Below, one piece after another: positions 1-8,632 of a stretch of DNA of 64,000 bases. Where the stretch lies: assembly GCF_002115785.1 (NCBI RefSeq), contig NZ_JFJY01000001.1, positions 682,001-746,000 of the forward strand, written 5' to 3'. How positions within the stretch are numbered: the stretch's first letter is position 1; each line of letters opens with the position of its first letter. The notes beneath the pieces are model-generated. The model ran no database searches, had not been told where the DNA came from, and saw only the letters and a program-made list of their open reading frames with translations. The position numbers and the translations under genes were made by a program. The stretch comes from Thalassospira sp. MCCC 1A03138. GTDB lineage: Bacteria > Pseudomonadota > Alphaproteobacteria > Rhodospirillales > Thalassospiraceae.

Positions 1-230
1 GCAAATGGGCCATTCATCCCAGCCAGATCACCCTTGCCAACGATGTCTATTCCCCGTCCGAGGCCGAGATCACCAAAGCCAAACGCATCCTTGAAGCCAT
101 GACCAAGGCGCAGGCCGAAGGTGCGGGTGCCGTCGCCCTTGATGGCCGACTGATCGATATCGCATCCATCAAGCAGGCCGAAGTCATGGTCCGACAAGCC
201 GAAGCCATTGCCGCACGCGACGCGGGATAA
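1..230 (+). CDS. CoA-ester lyase of the HpcH/HpaI (CitE-like) family, C-terminal part
   Basis: Open at the left edge and read in the third frame from base 3 to a TAA at 228-230, giving about 75 residues. The start of the visible protein, KWAIHPSQI, is the conserved segment near the C-terminus of citrate lyase beta-like and malyl-CoA/beta-methylmalyl-CoA lyase proteins. It is followed by the family-typical helix and a GAVALDGRLIDIAS stretch. The enzyme class cleaves or forms 3-hydroxyacyl-CoA esters with magnesium. The substrate cannot be chosen because the catalytic barrel lies outside the window. A terminator follows directly, so this is the last gene of its transcript. Confidence 0.8.
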   Translation, partial: KWAIHPSQITLANDVYSPSEAEITKAKRILEAMTKAQAEGAGAVALDGRLIDIASIKQAEVMVRQAEAIAARDAG

Positions 231-255
231 ATCATTACACTCTGCCAAACAAGAA

Positions 256-285
256 GGGGTGCCGCCCGGCACCCCTTTGTGTTTA
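256..285 (+). terminator. Intrinsic terminator after the CoA-ester lyase
   Basis: GGGGTGCC (256-263) pairs with GGCACCCC (268-275) around a four-base loop and is followed by TTTGTGTTT. It lies 25 bases after the lyase stop. It also sits just past the stop of the leftward dehydrogenase gene and may serve both. Confidence 0.75.
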
Positions 286-301
286 TGGCAACCGTAACAG
301 G

Positions 302-1324
302 TTAATCCGCGATGCCCTCAAAGGTGATCTTGCCAATGGCCTTGCCGGATTCCAGCAACGCATGCGCCTTGCGCAGGCTTTCGGGTGTTAAGGCCCCGAA
401 ACTTTCATTTGCGGTATTTTTCAGGGTTCCGGCATCGATCAGATCGGCCACAGTCGCCAGCAATTTGTGCTGTTCGATCATGTCCGGGGTCTGGAACATC
501 GAACGGGTAAACATGAATTCATAGGAAAAGCTGGCCGATTTCGCCTTCAGCAGATCGACATTGTGGTTTTCCTTGGCTTCGGTAATCGTCGCGATCCGGC
601 CTTGCGGGGTGATGATTTCGGCCATGACATCGAAATACTGATCGGTTTCCGACGTGCACAGAATGTAATCGACATGGGTAAAGCCAATTGCCTTCAGCTC
701 GTCATTCAACGGATTGCGATGATTGATAACCTGATCCGCACCAAGATCTTTAACCCAGTCGATGGTTTCCGGGCGCGATGCGGTCGCGATAACGGTCAAA
801 CCGGCCAGTTTGCCAAGCTGAATCGCGATCGAGCCAACCCCGCCTGCACCGCCAATCACCAGAAGTGTCTTGCCCGCATTGGCATCCTTGGCATTGCGAT
901 CTATCATCATACGGTCAAACAGGGCTTCCCATGCCGTAATCGCAGTCAATGGCAATGCCGCCGCATCTGCAAAGCCCAGCGACTTGGGTTTTGGCGCAAC
1001 GATGCGTTCATCGACAAGCTGGAACTGGGTATTACTGCCCGACCGGGCAACATCCCCGGCATACCAGACCTCATCACCCGGGCGAAACAGGGTGACATCC
1101 TCGCCAACAGCTTCAACGACACCGGCCGCGTCCCAGCCAAGGATTTTGAAATTGCCGTCATCCGCCTTGCCACGGCGGACCTTGAAATCAACCGGGTTGA
1201 CGGCAACACCCTTGACGCGAACCAGAATATCCCGGCCTTCGGCCTTTGGAGTTTCCATATCGATTTCACTGAACAACCCGTCCGTCTCGACGGGGGCGGC
1301 TTTATAAAGTCCGATTGCTTTCAT
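302..1324 (-). CDS. Zinc-type alcohol dehydrogenase-like / quinone oxidoreductase (MDR superfamily)
   Basis: A 340-residue medium-chain dehydrogenase/reductase. The N-terminal GroES-like half contains VKGVAVNPVDFKVRRG and GWDAAGVVEAVG; the Rossmann half has the nucleotide-binding GGAGGVGSIAIQLGK motif near residues 158-172. The Cys/His set of the structural zinc site is absent, so it resembles the NADPH-dependent quinone reductase/enone reductase branch that is often named zinc-type alcohol dehydrogenase-like. It is divergent from an HxlR regulator with a perfect palindrome between them, the usual arrangement for an HxlR-controlled reductase responding to electrophiles. The physiological substrate is unknown. 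Confidence 0.85.
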   Translation of the reverse strand: MKAIGLYKAAPVETDGLFSEIDMETPKAEGRDILVRVKGVAVNPVDFKVRRGKADDGNFKILGWDAAGVVEAVGEDVTLFRPGDEVWYAGDVARSGSNTQFQLVDERIVAPKPKSLGFADAAALPLTAITAWEALFDRMMIDRNAKDANAGKTLLVIGGAGGVGSIAIQLGKLAGLTVIATASRPETIDWVKDLGADQVINHRNPLNDELKAIGFTHVDYILCTSETDQYFDVMAEIITPQGRIATITEAKENHNVDLLKAKSASFSYEFMFTRSMFQTPDMIEQHKLLATVADLIDAGTLKNTANESFGALTPESLRKAHALLESGKAIGKITFEGIAD

Positions 1325-1412
1325 CGTGGCATCCTTTTGATCAAAGGTTTGAATTGCGAATGCACCAGACCTAGCGCATAATGCCCTTCACGGTAAGTAC
1401 GCACAATTTGGA

Positions 1413-1440
1413 CCAATAGTATCACTTTGTATACTATTGG
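1413..1440. promoter_or_regulatory. Candidate HxlR operator, perfect inverted repeat
   Basis: CCAATAGTAT (1413-1422) and ATACTATTGG (1431-1440) are exact reverse complements separated by 8 bases. The site lies between the divergent dehydrogenase and HxlR genes, about 30 bases before the HxlR start. Arm size and spacing suit a dimeric winged-helix regulator. Binding by the adjacent HxlR protein is inferred from position. Confidence 0.7.
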
Positions 1441-1469
1441 CGGTTTCCGTGGATTAAAGGAGCCATTTG

Positions 1470-1835
1470 ATGGCATCGACATTTGATTGCCCCCCGGATC
1501 GCAGCCCCGGTTGCCCGGTCGAAGGGGCGCTGGACGTGATTGGTGGCAAATGGAAAGGCGTCGTCCTGTTCCATCTGCTGGACGGGACAAAACGGTTCAA
1601 TGAATTGCGTCGTCTGATGCCCGGCGTGACACAGCGCATGCTGACCCGCCAACTGCGCGAGCTGGAGGCCGACGACCTGATCCACCGCGAAGTCTATGCC
1701 GAAGTCCCACCGCGCGTGGAATACAGCCTGACCGCAAAGGGCGAAACGCTTCGCCAGATCATCCTCGCGCTAAAAGACTGGGGAGAAAGCCACGTGCCTT
1801 ATTTCGCAGTCAGGCCCGAAGCAGACGTCGCCTGA
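1470..1835 (+). CDS. HxlR-family transcriptional regulator
   Basis: About 121 residues with the HxlR signature: CPVEGALDVIGGKWKGVVLFHLL, then FNELRRLMPGVTQRMLTRQLRELEADDLI (winged helix and recognition helix) and YSLTAKGETL in the wing. The ATG at 1470 is chosen over the TTG at 1467 because AGGAG at 1458-1462 is then seven bases upstream. Several HxlR proteins sense reactive aldehydes or quinones through an N-terminal cysteine, and two cysteines occur here in the first 20 residues. It probably controls the divergent dehydrogenase and itself through the palindrome at 1413-1440. Confidence 0.9.
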   Translation: MASTFDCPPDRSPGCPVEGALDVIGGKWKGVVLFHLLDGTKRFNELRRLMPGVTQRMLTRQLRELEADDLIHREVYAEVPPRVEYSLTAKGETLRQIILALKDWGESHVPYFAVRPEADVA

Positions 1836-1847
1836 CTGCCGGTTGGA

Positions 1848-2351
1848 TCAGGCCGATTTCGCCATCTGTAAAGGCCGCGCCATTTTCCAGAATGTCGTGC
1901 GATCATAACCATCGTGAACGCCTTCACCGGCGATTTCAAAGCCGCGCGACTTGAAAAAGGCAATATTGCCCGTCAGTTCAACCCGAACATGAAGCCGCAT
2001 GTTTTCCTTGCCCGCACTTTCAGCATGGGCGCAGGCCGCCTCGACCAGTGCCTTGCCAATGCCGCCGCCCTGAATGGATGGATCGACCGACAGTTTATAA
2101 AGATAGGCATCTTTGCCAACATCCTCGATCCAGACCTGGCCAATGACACGACCCGCTGAATCATGGGCCAGAAACAGCGTATCACGGGCAAACCGCCATT
2201 GAAGTTCGGCAATATTGACCGATTTTGCCGAACTTGGCGGATCGACGATATCGTCCTGAAAGGCAAAGGCGGCCAGCAGAATTTCAACAAGCCGGTCGAA
2301 CGGAACAAGGGCGGGATCGCTGGGCGATGTGATCTCGATACTGGACGTCAT
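1848..2351 (-). CDS. GNAT-family N-acetyltransferase
   Basis: A 167-residue single-domain GNAT protein. The acetyl-CoA binding motif A is visible as LYKLSVDPSIQGGGIGKALVEAA, containing the Q-x-x-G-x-G signature. It is followed by a long helix and the beta-alpha segment around VELTGNIAFFKSRGFEIAGEGVHDG, typical of motif B. The acceptor substrate cannot be deduced. The gene is convergent with HxlR (12-base gap) and divergent from accA, so it is probably a single-gene unit. Confidence 0.85.
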   Translation of the reverse strand: MTSSIEITSPSDPALVPFDRLVEILLAAFAFQDDIVDPPSSAKSVNIAELQWRFARDTLFLAHDSAGRVIGQVWIEDVGKDAYLYKLSVDPSIQGGGIGKALVEAACAHAESAGKENMRLHVRVELTGNIAFFKSRGFEIAGEGVHDGYDRTTFWKMARPLQMAKSA

Positions 2352-2445
2352 GGATTTCCGTGTGCAAAACTGTCACTGTGCAGCGCGAAATATACGATAT
2401 AATTCGTGCAAGGATGGAATTTATATGCGTATCGGACCTCAACCC

Positions 2446-2473
2446 TTGACGTGACGGGTTGATCAACTATGTT
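2446..2473 (+). promoter_or_regulatory. Probable sigma-70-type promoter of accA
   Basis: TTGACG (2446-2451) and TATGTT (2468-2473) are separated by 16 bases. Transcription would begin near 2480, upstream of the ATG at 2510 but downstream of an in-frame TTG at 2459, which supports the shorter protein start. Confidence 0.45.
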
Positions 2474-2509
2474 CCGCCTCATTGTTTCCCAGCCGGATAT
2501 GATGCCCTG

Positions 2510-3466
2510 ATGCATAACTTTCTGGATTTTGAAAAGCCGATCGCCGAACTCGAAGGCAAGATCGAAGAATTGCGCCACCTGACCGGCAATGATGAAGTCA
2601 ACATCGCCGACGAGGTCGCACGCCTGCAGGACAAGCTGACCAAGCTGCTGCAAAGCACCTATGGCAAGCTGACCGCATGGCAGAAAACGCAGGTTGCCCG
2701 TCATCCTGATCGCCCGCATTTCACCGATTACGTCGCCCACCTGTTCGAGGGTTTCACCCCGCTTGCCGGTGACCGCCTGTTTGGCGAAGACGAAGCCATC
2801 ATTGGTGGTCTGGCCCGCCTGCAGGGGCGCAGCGTCATGGTGATCGGTCATGAAAAGGGCCGCGATACCGAATCCCGCGTGAAACACAATTTCGGCATGG
2901 CCAAACCAGAAGGCTATCGCAAGGCGATCCGCCTGATGCGCATGGCCGAACGTTTTGGCATTCCGGTTATCACACTGGTTGATACCGCCGGTGCCTTCCC
3001 GGGTGCCGACGCCGAGGCGCGCGGACAGTCCGAAGCCATCGCACGGTCAATCGAAGCCTGCCTTGATATCAAGGTTCCGCTGATTTCGGTCATTATCGGC
3101 GAAGGCGGATCGGGCGGCGCCATCGCACTTGCGGTCGCAAACTCGGTCATGATGCTTGAAAACTCGATCTATTCCGTGATCTCGCCGGAAGGCTGCGCCT
3201 CGATCCTGTGGCGTTCGGGTGACGAGGCCAAAACGGCGGCCGAAGCCCTTCGCCTGACCGCACAGGACCTTCACCAGCTGGGTGTGATTGATGAAATCAT
3301 TACCGAACCGCTGGGTGGTGCACAACGTTCACCGGTCGATGCCTGCAAACGTGTTGGCACCGCAATCGTCAAAGCACTTGAAGCCATGGACAATGTCGAA
3401 GGCGGTGTGCTCAAGGCGCGTCGTCGTGACAAGTTCCTTGATATGGGCCGTCACGGTCTGAACTGA
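2510..3466 (+). CDS. accA: Acetyl-CoA carboxylase carboxyltransferase subunit alpha
   Basis: AccA forms the alpha2beta2 carboxyltransferase with AccD and moves the carboxyl group from carboxybiotin to acetyl-CoA, making malonyl-CoA for fatty acid synthesis. The 318-residue length matches the family. The N-terminus [20 protein letters not shown], the [21 protein letters not shown] segment and the [15 protein letters not shown] oxyanion/CoA region are diagnostic. The ATG at 2510 is preferred over an upstream TTG because homologues begin with [11 protein letters not shown] and the likely promoter lies between the two. No strong Shine-Dalgarno sequence precedes it. accD is not in the window. A terminator follows. 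Confidence 0.97.
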   Translation: MHNFLDFEKPIAELEGKIEELRHLTGNDEVNIADEVARLQDKLTKLLQSTYGKLTAWQKTQVARHPDRPHFTDYVAHLFEGFTPLAGDRLFGEDEAIIGGLARLQGRSVMVIGHEKGRDTESRVKHNFGMAKPEGYRKAIRLMRMAERFGIPVITLVDTAGAFPGADAEARGQSEAIARSIEACLDIKVPLISVIIGEGGSGGAIALAVANSVMMLENSIYSVISPEGCASILWRSGDEAKTAAEALRLTAQDLHQLGVIDEIITEPLGGAQRSPVDACKRVGTAIVKALEAMDNVEGGVLKARRRDKFLDMGRHGLN

Positions 3467-3471
3467 TTTCT

Positions 3472-3518
3472 CAGGGCGCAGTCGTCAGCAAGTCTGATCT
3501 GCGCCCTGTTCGTGTTTT
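3472..3518 (+). terminator. Intrinsic terminator after accA
   Basis: CAGGGCGCAG (3472-3481) pairs perfectly with CTGCGCCCTG (3499-3508) and is followed by TTCGTGTTTTCTTT. It starts six bases after the accA stop. Confidence 0.75.
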
Positions 3519-3596
3519 CTTTCCGGCGCTGTCCCGCCCGTCGGTGAAAACCCCGGCTGCCGCGCCTTTTGAACCGGTACCCACCGGGAGGGTTTA

Positions 3597-4412
3597 ATGG
3601 AAACGCTGCGCCGGATCGTCGAATCTTCAAAGTTCCAGAATTTCATCACTGCGGTCATTGCGATCAACGCGATCATTCTCGGACTTGAAACTTCCCAAAC
3701 CGTCATGAATGCCGCCGGATCGATCCTGCATCTGCTTGATCAGATCGCGGTCGCGATTTTCGTCATCGAACTTCTGATGAAACTGGCCGTGTATCGGCTG
3801 GGCTTTTTCCGGCGATCATGGAACATCTTTGATTTTACGATTGTCGCCATCACCCTGCTGCCGATGGGGCAGGGCGTATCGGTATTGCGTGCCCTTCGAA
3901 TCCTGCGTGCCTTCCGCCTGATCTCGACCGTACCCTCAATGCGCAAGGTCGTCGAAGCTCTGATGAAGGCCATTCCCGGTATGGTGTCGGTCCTGACCCT
4001 GCTGTTGCTGGTGTTTTATGTGTCTGCCGTCATGGCGACCAAGCTGTTCGGCTCGGGCTTCCCCGAATGGTTTGGCACCATCGGCGCGTCGCTTTATTCC
4101 CTGTTCCAGATCATGACGCTCGAAAGCTGGTCGATGGGAATCGTCCGCCCGGTTATGGAAATCTACCCGCTGGCGTGGCTGTTTTTCGTGCCTTTCATCC
4201 TGGTCACCACCTTTGCCGTTCTGAACCTGTTCATTGCAATCGTCGTCGATGCCATGGCCACCCATGTCGACGTCGAAGAAACGCAGACTCGCAATGAACT
4301 TGGCCTTGATCATCACGAAATCCTGCGGGAATTGCGGGAATTGCGTGCCGAAGTCACCCGTCTGGCCGACGGCAAAAAGGACATTGAAACGGTTCGCCAA
4401 CCCGGCGAATAG
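3597..4412 (+). CDS. Bacterial voltage-gated sodium channel (NaChBac/BacNav family)
   Basis: A 271-residue ion transport protein with six membrane segments. The S4 sensor VLRALRILRAFRLIS carries arginines at about residues 98, 101, 104 and 107, every third position. The pore has the selectivity filter TLESWSM (T at about 174), the same filter as in characterised NavAb-type sodium-selective channels. After S6 (NLFIAIVVDAM) comes a C-terminal heptad-like helix, residues about 240-262, as in the tetramer bundle of BacNav channels. It would act as a homotetramer in the inner membrane, admitting sodium on depolarisation. In marine bacteria such channels are linked to motility, pH and sodium balance. 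A GAGGG ribosome site precedes the ATG. Confidence 0.92.
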   Translation: METLRRIVESSKFQNFITAVIAINAIILGLETSQTVMNAAGSILHLLDQIAVAIFVIELLMKLAVYRLGFFRRSWNIFDFTIVAITLLPMGQGVSVLRALRILRAFRLISTVPSMRKVVEALMKAIPGMVSVLTLLLLVFYVSAVMATKLFGSGFPEWFGTIGASLYSLFQIMTLESWSMGIVRPVMEIYPLAWLFFVPFILVTTFAVLNLFIAIVVDAMATHVDVEETQTRNELGLDHHEILRELRELRAEVTRLADGKKDIETVRQPGE

Positions 4413-4433
4413 CGCGCTATGCCTTGCTGAACC

Positions 4434-4455
4434 GCGGGTCAGCCCGCTGCTTTTA
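4434..4455 (+). terminator. Weak hairpin terminator after the sodium channel gene
   Basis: GCGGG (4434-4438) pairs with CCCGC (4443-4447) around TCAG and is followed by TGCTTTTA. The stem is short, so termination may be partial. Confidence 0.4.
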
Positions 4456-4545
4456 TCCGGAAAATTAGCATTTCCCCATCAAAGGGGGTGGTTCTTTGCC
4501 CCAAACCTCGTCTAATCTTTCGACAAAATGTCGGGAGATCGGGGA

Positions 4546-5325
4546 ATGAAGCTTACGTTTGCGGGGACAGGTTCGGCATTCTGTATGGCGGCTGACAATT
4601 TCCAGAGCAATATGGTTCTGGAAGCAGTTCAGCCCGGCAGTGACCAACCGGCACGCATGTTGATTGACTGTGGTTCAGATGCACGGCACTCGCTGCGCAA
4701 TCTGGGCTATATGCCCAATGACTTTGATGCTGTTTATATCAGTCATCTGCATTCGGATCATATTGGCGGTCTGGAATGGATGGCACTGGCCAATTATTTC
4801 ATTTTCGAAGGTCATCAGGCCAAACTGTTTGCCGTTCACGACCTGCTTGAACCGCTTTGGGAACACAGCCTGCGCGGCGGACTTCAGATCAGCGATCAGG
4901 GCAATAACAGCCTGTCATCCTATTTCAAGGTCAATGAACTCAGCCCGGCCAAGGGGTTTGACTGGCAAGGCGTGCATTTTGATGTCATCCCGGTTGAACA
5001 TATCGTGACGTCCCAGGGGACGATGCTTTCCTACGCGCTGTTCGGGCATGGAAAAAAACAAAGCTTCTTCCTGACGACAGATGCGATTTTCAATCCTGAT
5101 GCCCATATGCCGCTGTACCAGAAAGCAGATATCATTTTTCAGGACTGCGAACTTGGTCCCCGCCATTCAGGCGTTCATGCCCATTACGAACAGCTTGTGA
5201 CTCTTCCCGACGATATCAAAGCCAAAATGTGGCTCTATCACTATCAGGCCTATCCAAAGCCCGATGCGGTTTCCGACGGCTTTTGCGGCTTTGTTGAACC
5301 GGGTCAAAGTTTCGAACTTGGCTAA
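4546..5325 (+). CDS. MBL-fold metallohydrolase (RNase Z / class II phosphodiesterase-like)
   Basis: About 259 residues. The beta-lactamase-fold start MKLTFAGTGSAF is followed by SHLHSDHIGGLEW, the HxHxDH zinc motif, then VEHI and FFLTTDAIF (metal-bridging aspartate region) and a late MWLYHY histidine. The ATG at 4546 is preferred to one at 4528 because GGGAGA at 4533-4538 is seven bases upstream and homologues start MKLTFxGTGS. The overall pattern resembles RNase Z-type and cyclic-nucleotide phosphodiesterase-type MBL proteins, but the substrate cannot be fixed. The next gene downstream encodes a transporter with a cyclic-nucleotide-binding domain, which makes a phosphodiesterase role worth testing. 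That link is inference only. Confidence 0.8.
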   Translation: MKLTFAGTGSAFCMAADNFQSNMVLEAVQPGSDQPARMLIDCGSDARHSLRNLGYMPNDFDAVYISHLHSDHIGGLEWMALANYFIFEGHQAKLFAVHDLLEPLWEHSLRGGLQISDQGNNSLSSYFKVNELSPAKGFDWQGVHFDVIPVEHIVTSQGTMLSYALFGHGKKQSFFLTTDAIFNPDAHMPLYQKADIIFQDCELGPRHSGVHAHYEQLVTLPDDIKAKMWLYHYQAYPKPDAVSDGFCGFVEPGQSFELG

Positions 5326-5411
5326 CGCCTTAAAGGCCGGGTACATTCTGCGTCAAAACGAGCAATAGGAACGGGCAAAAATCCGTTCCGACAAGAATAC
5401 GGGACCCGTGA

Positions 5412-8400
5412 ATGCCAAAGTCGGTTTTTGCCTATATCTGGCGCCACAGCAGCATACAGCAAATCATCCTGACCTTGGTCACGGTGATCTCCTTTCCATT
5501 TCTGTATTACTCGCTGGACCTGCCAAAGCTGATCGTCAACCAGGCAATCGGCGGCGCTGGCGAACCTTATGATGTTCTTGGCATCGAACTGAACCAGATC
5601 GAATATCTGTTCACCCTGTCTGGTATCTTTCTCGCACTGGTCTTCATCAATGGCGGGTTCAAATATTTCATCAACGTCTATGTCGGCGTGATGTCCGAAC
5701 GGCTTTTGCGCCGGTTGCGCTATACCCTGTTTGAGCGGGTTCTGCGTTTTCCGCTGCCGCATTTCCGTAAAACCAGCCAGGGCGAAATCGTTTCCATGAT
5801 CACCGCCGAAGCAGAACCGCTTGGCGGTTTCTTTGGCGAAGCGTTTTCGCTGCCGCTGTATCAGGGCGGTATTCTGGTCACGATCACGGCCTTTATCTTT
5901 ATTCAGGACCCGTTGATGGGGCTGGCCGCGATTTCGTTTTATCCACTGCAAGGCTACCTGATCCCGAAACTGCAACGCCGCGTGAACCAGCTTGGCAAAC
6001 AGCGCGTGCAGAACGTGCGCCGGATGTCTGAACATATCGGCGAAGTCGTTGCCGGTGCGACCGATATCCGCGCCCACGAAACGCAAGGTTTCGAGCTGAC
6101 CCATTTCACCCAGCGGATGGGCCGGATTTTTGAAATCCGCAAGGAAATCTATTTCCGCAAATTCTTTATCAAGTTCCTGAACAACTTCATCGCCCAGATC
6201 ACGCCGTTCTTCTTCTATTCGATTGGTGGCTATCTGGTGATCATGGGGGATCTCAGCTTCGGTGCGCTGGTCGCGGCCCTTGCCGCCTACAAGGATATGT
6301 CGGCCCCCTGGAAAGAGCTTCTGGCCTATTACCAGCGCCTTGCCGATGCCCGTATTAAATACGAACAGCTTCACGAACAGTTCGAACTGCCTGATCTTGG
6401 CCGTGAACACGAACTGATCGCGCCGAAATCCGAACGCCTGCCCGGACCGCTCGATGTCGCGGCCCTGTCATGGGTCGATGATGACGGCACCCGGGTTGTT
6501 GAAAATGTGTCGTTCAACATGTCTTTGCCGGGCTCGGCCCTTCTGACCGGCTCGGCTGACAGCGGAAAATCGCAACTGGCCCGCCTGATCGCGCGGTTAC
6601 TGACCCCGACCGGTGGCCGCATCCAGTTCAGCGACCGCAATGCTGAAGACCTTCCGGCATCCACATTCGGGCAACGTCTGGCCTATATCGGCAATGACGC
6701 CTATCTGTTTAACGGCACCATCGCCGACAACCTGTTTTATGGCCTGAAACACCGTCCGATCCTTGCTATCAAAACCGGCGATGAAAAAGACGGTGACGGT
6801 GACGGCGATGATGAAAACCTGAAACTGCCGCTGCCGAAATTTGTCGACCATATCGAACTGACCGATCCGACCGATCTGCCATGGCGTCTGACCGACGAGA
6901 TGTACGACGAAATCAAGCGGTCCGGGAATATCCCTTATGACCCGGCAGCAGAATGGATCGACTATATCGGTCCGGGCTTCAATTCAATTGATGAATTGAA
7001 GGCCGAACTGATGCGCCTGCTTGAAGTCGTGCAGCTTGATCGCGACATTTACCGCATCGGCCTGCAACGCCGCATTGATCCGAAAGAACGCCCGGATCTG
7101 GTCGAAGCCGTTCTGACGGCCCGCCCGAAACTCAAGGAAATCCTTGCCGAACGTGGCCTGTCCGATCTGGTCGAACCCTATGACATTGATCTTTACAACG
7201 ACAACGCACCGGTCGGCGTCAACATTCTGTTTGGTGCCCCGGCACGGTCCGATTTCGAACGCACGGCATTTCTGTCGCATCCCTATATGCAGGAAGCCCT
7301 GCGCGAAACCGGGCTTTACGACGTCATGATCAGCATGGGCCGCGACACGCTTGATCTGATGGTCGAACTGTTTACCGGCCTGCCGCCCGGACACGAATTC
7401 TTTGACCGTTACAGCTTTATCTCGGCCGACGAACTGCCCGAGGTCAAAAACATGCTGAAACGGACCGACGGGGTCGCGATCAAGGATATGCGCGCCGAGG
7501 ATAAGTTACGCCTCCTGGACGTCGCCATGAACCTGACCCCGGCACGCCATCGTTTGCGCGTCATCGATGATGAATTCCGCCAACTGGTCCTGAAAGCCCG
7601 GCCGAAATTCTATGGTAAACTGCCCGACGATCTGGCGGATATGATCGACTTCTTCAAGGTCGATGAATATGCCGCTGCGGCCCCGGTCATCGACAACCTT
7701 CTGTTCGGTCGTTTTGCCTATGGCCGTGCAAATTCCGAAGAACGTGTTGGCGAAGTGCTGTTTGAAATCGCCCATGAGGGCGGCCTTTACGAGGCGCTTG
7801 TCACACTTGGCCTTGATAGTCAGGTTGGTGTCGGCGGCAGCCGCGTTTCACAAAGCCTGCGTCAGAAAATCGCTCTGGTCCGTGCCCTGATCAAGAATCC
7901 CGATCTGATGGTTGTGGACGAAGCCCTTTCGGCATTGGACCGTGAAACACGCGAACAGGTCATTGACTGGCTGACCGGGCAATCCGAACATCGCAGTGTG
8001 ATCTGGGTTGACGGTGATGAAACCGACAGCCAGCGTTTCGGAACCTATCTGCATATGGCGAACGGCAAAATCGTTAAACGCCAAAGCCATGCAATCGACG
8101 GTGCCACCGCCGAACAGGCCGAAGACGAAGTCGCCGAAACCCCATCTGATACAAATGATGGCAGCATCGAACAGGAAGTCCGGCTGCTTCGGACCATTCC
8201 GCTGTTTGCCGGCCTTGACCCCAGCGTGATCAAGCTGCTTGCCTTTACCAGCCCGCGTCTGACCTTCAAACGCGGCGAGGTTCTGGTCAAACAGGGCGAC
8301 CCGGGGGATGCGGCCTTTATCGTGATTTCCGGGCGCGGTGAAATCTGGCTGACGACCGACGAAGCCCAGACGATTAAGCTTCGCGATGTCGAACCCAAGG

Positions 8401-8606
8401 AAGTCATTGGTGAAATCGCCCTTCTGGTCGATGCGCCGCGTTCCGCAACCATTCGCGCGGTCGAAGAAATGACGGTCCTGAAACTCGATAAAAACGAGTT
8501 CCTTGGCCTTGTCCGACAGGACCAGGCGGTTGCCGTTCAGCTGATCCGTGTTCTGGCACACCGTGTTGATGTCACCACCAAACAGCTTACCAGCCGCAGT
8601 GGCTGA
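5412..8606 (+). CDS. Large ABC transporter (fused permease and ATPase) with interrupted NBD and C-terminal cyclic-nucleotide-binding domain
   Basis: 1064 residues, much longer than a usual half-transporter (about 600). Residues 1-330 form an ABC exporter-like membrane domain. Walker A GSADSGKS is near 378-387 and the Q-loop region YIGNDAYLFNGTIADNL near 423. The NBD is then interrupted by about 320 extra residues before the signature region VSQSLRQKIALVRAL (about 811) and Walker B LMVVDEALSALD (about 831). The signature is degenerate compared with LSGGQ, and the switch histidine is missing (VIWVDGDETD). The segment that opens the NBD helical domain appears three times, as DNLFYG, NILFG and DNLLFG. 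Residues about 930-1060 are a cNMP-binding domain with the phosphate cassette IGEIALLVDAPRSATIRA. Substrate and direction of transport are unknown. Confidence 0.85.
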   Translation: MPKSVFAYIWRHSSIQQIILTLVTVISFPFLYYSLDLPKLIVNQAIGGAGEPYDVLGIELNQIEYLFTLSGIFLALVFINGGFKYFINVYVGVMSERLLRRLRYTLFERVLRFPLPHFRKTSQGEIVSMITAEAEPLGGFFGEAFSLPLYQGGILVTITAFIFIQDPLMGLAAISFYPLQGYLIPKLQRRVNQLGKQRVQNVRRMSEHIGEVVAGATDIRAHETQGFELTHFTQRMGRIFEIRKEIYFRKFFIKFLNNFIAQITPFFFYSIGGYLVIMGDLSFGALVAALAAYKDMSAPWKELLAYYQRLADARIKYEQLHEQFELPDLGREHELIAPKSERLPGPLDVAALSWVDDDGTRVVENVSFNMSLPGSALLTGSADSGKSQLARLIARLLTPTGGRIQFSDRNAEDLPASTFGQRLAYIGNDAYLFNGTIADNLFYGLKHRPILAIKTGDEKDGDGDGDDENLKLPLPKFVDHIELTDPTDLPWRLTDEMYDEIKRSGNIPYDPAAEWIDYIGPGFNSIDELKAELMRLLEVVQLDRDIYRIGLQRRIDPKERPDLVEAVLTARPKLKEILAERGLSDLVEPYDIDLYNDNAPVGVNILFGAPARSDFERTAFLSHPYMQEALRETGLYDVMISMGRDTLDLMVELFTGLPPGHEFFDRYSFISADELPEVKNMLKRTDGVAIKDMRAEDKLRLLDVAMNLTPARHRLRVIDDEFRQLVLKARPKFYGKLPDDLADMIDFFKVDEYAAAAPVIDNLLFGRFAYGRANSEERVGEVLFEIAHEGGLYEALVTLGLDSQVGVGGSRVSQSLRQKIALVRALIKNPDLMVVDEALSALDRETREQVIDWLTGQSEHRSVIWVDGDETDSQRFGTYLHMANGKIVKRQSHAIDGATAEQAEDEVAETPSDTNDGSIEQEVRLLRTIPLFAGLDPSVIKLLAFTSPRLTFKRGEVLVKQGDPGDAAFIVISGRGEIWLTTDEAQTIKLRDVEPKEVIGEIALLVDAPRSATIRAVEEMTVLKLDKNEFLGLVRQDQAVAVQLIRVLAHRVDVTTKQLTSRSG

Positions 8607-8632
8607 GTGAATTACACTCGACCGGACCTGTT

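Noticed and set aside
2459-2509. TTG start extending AccA by 17 residues
   Set aside because: The family starts at the ATG at 2510, and the probable promoter -10 at 2468-2473 would place the TTG upstream of the transcript.
5322-6410. 362-codon open frame on the minus strand
   Set aside because: Antisense to the membrane domain of the large ABC transporter; no start signal or domain.
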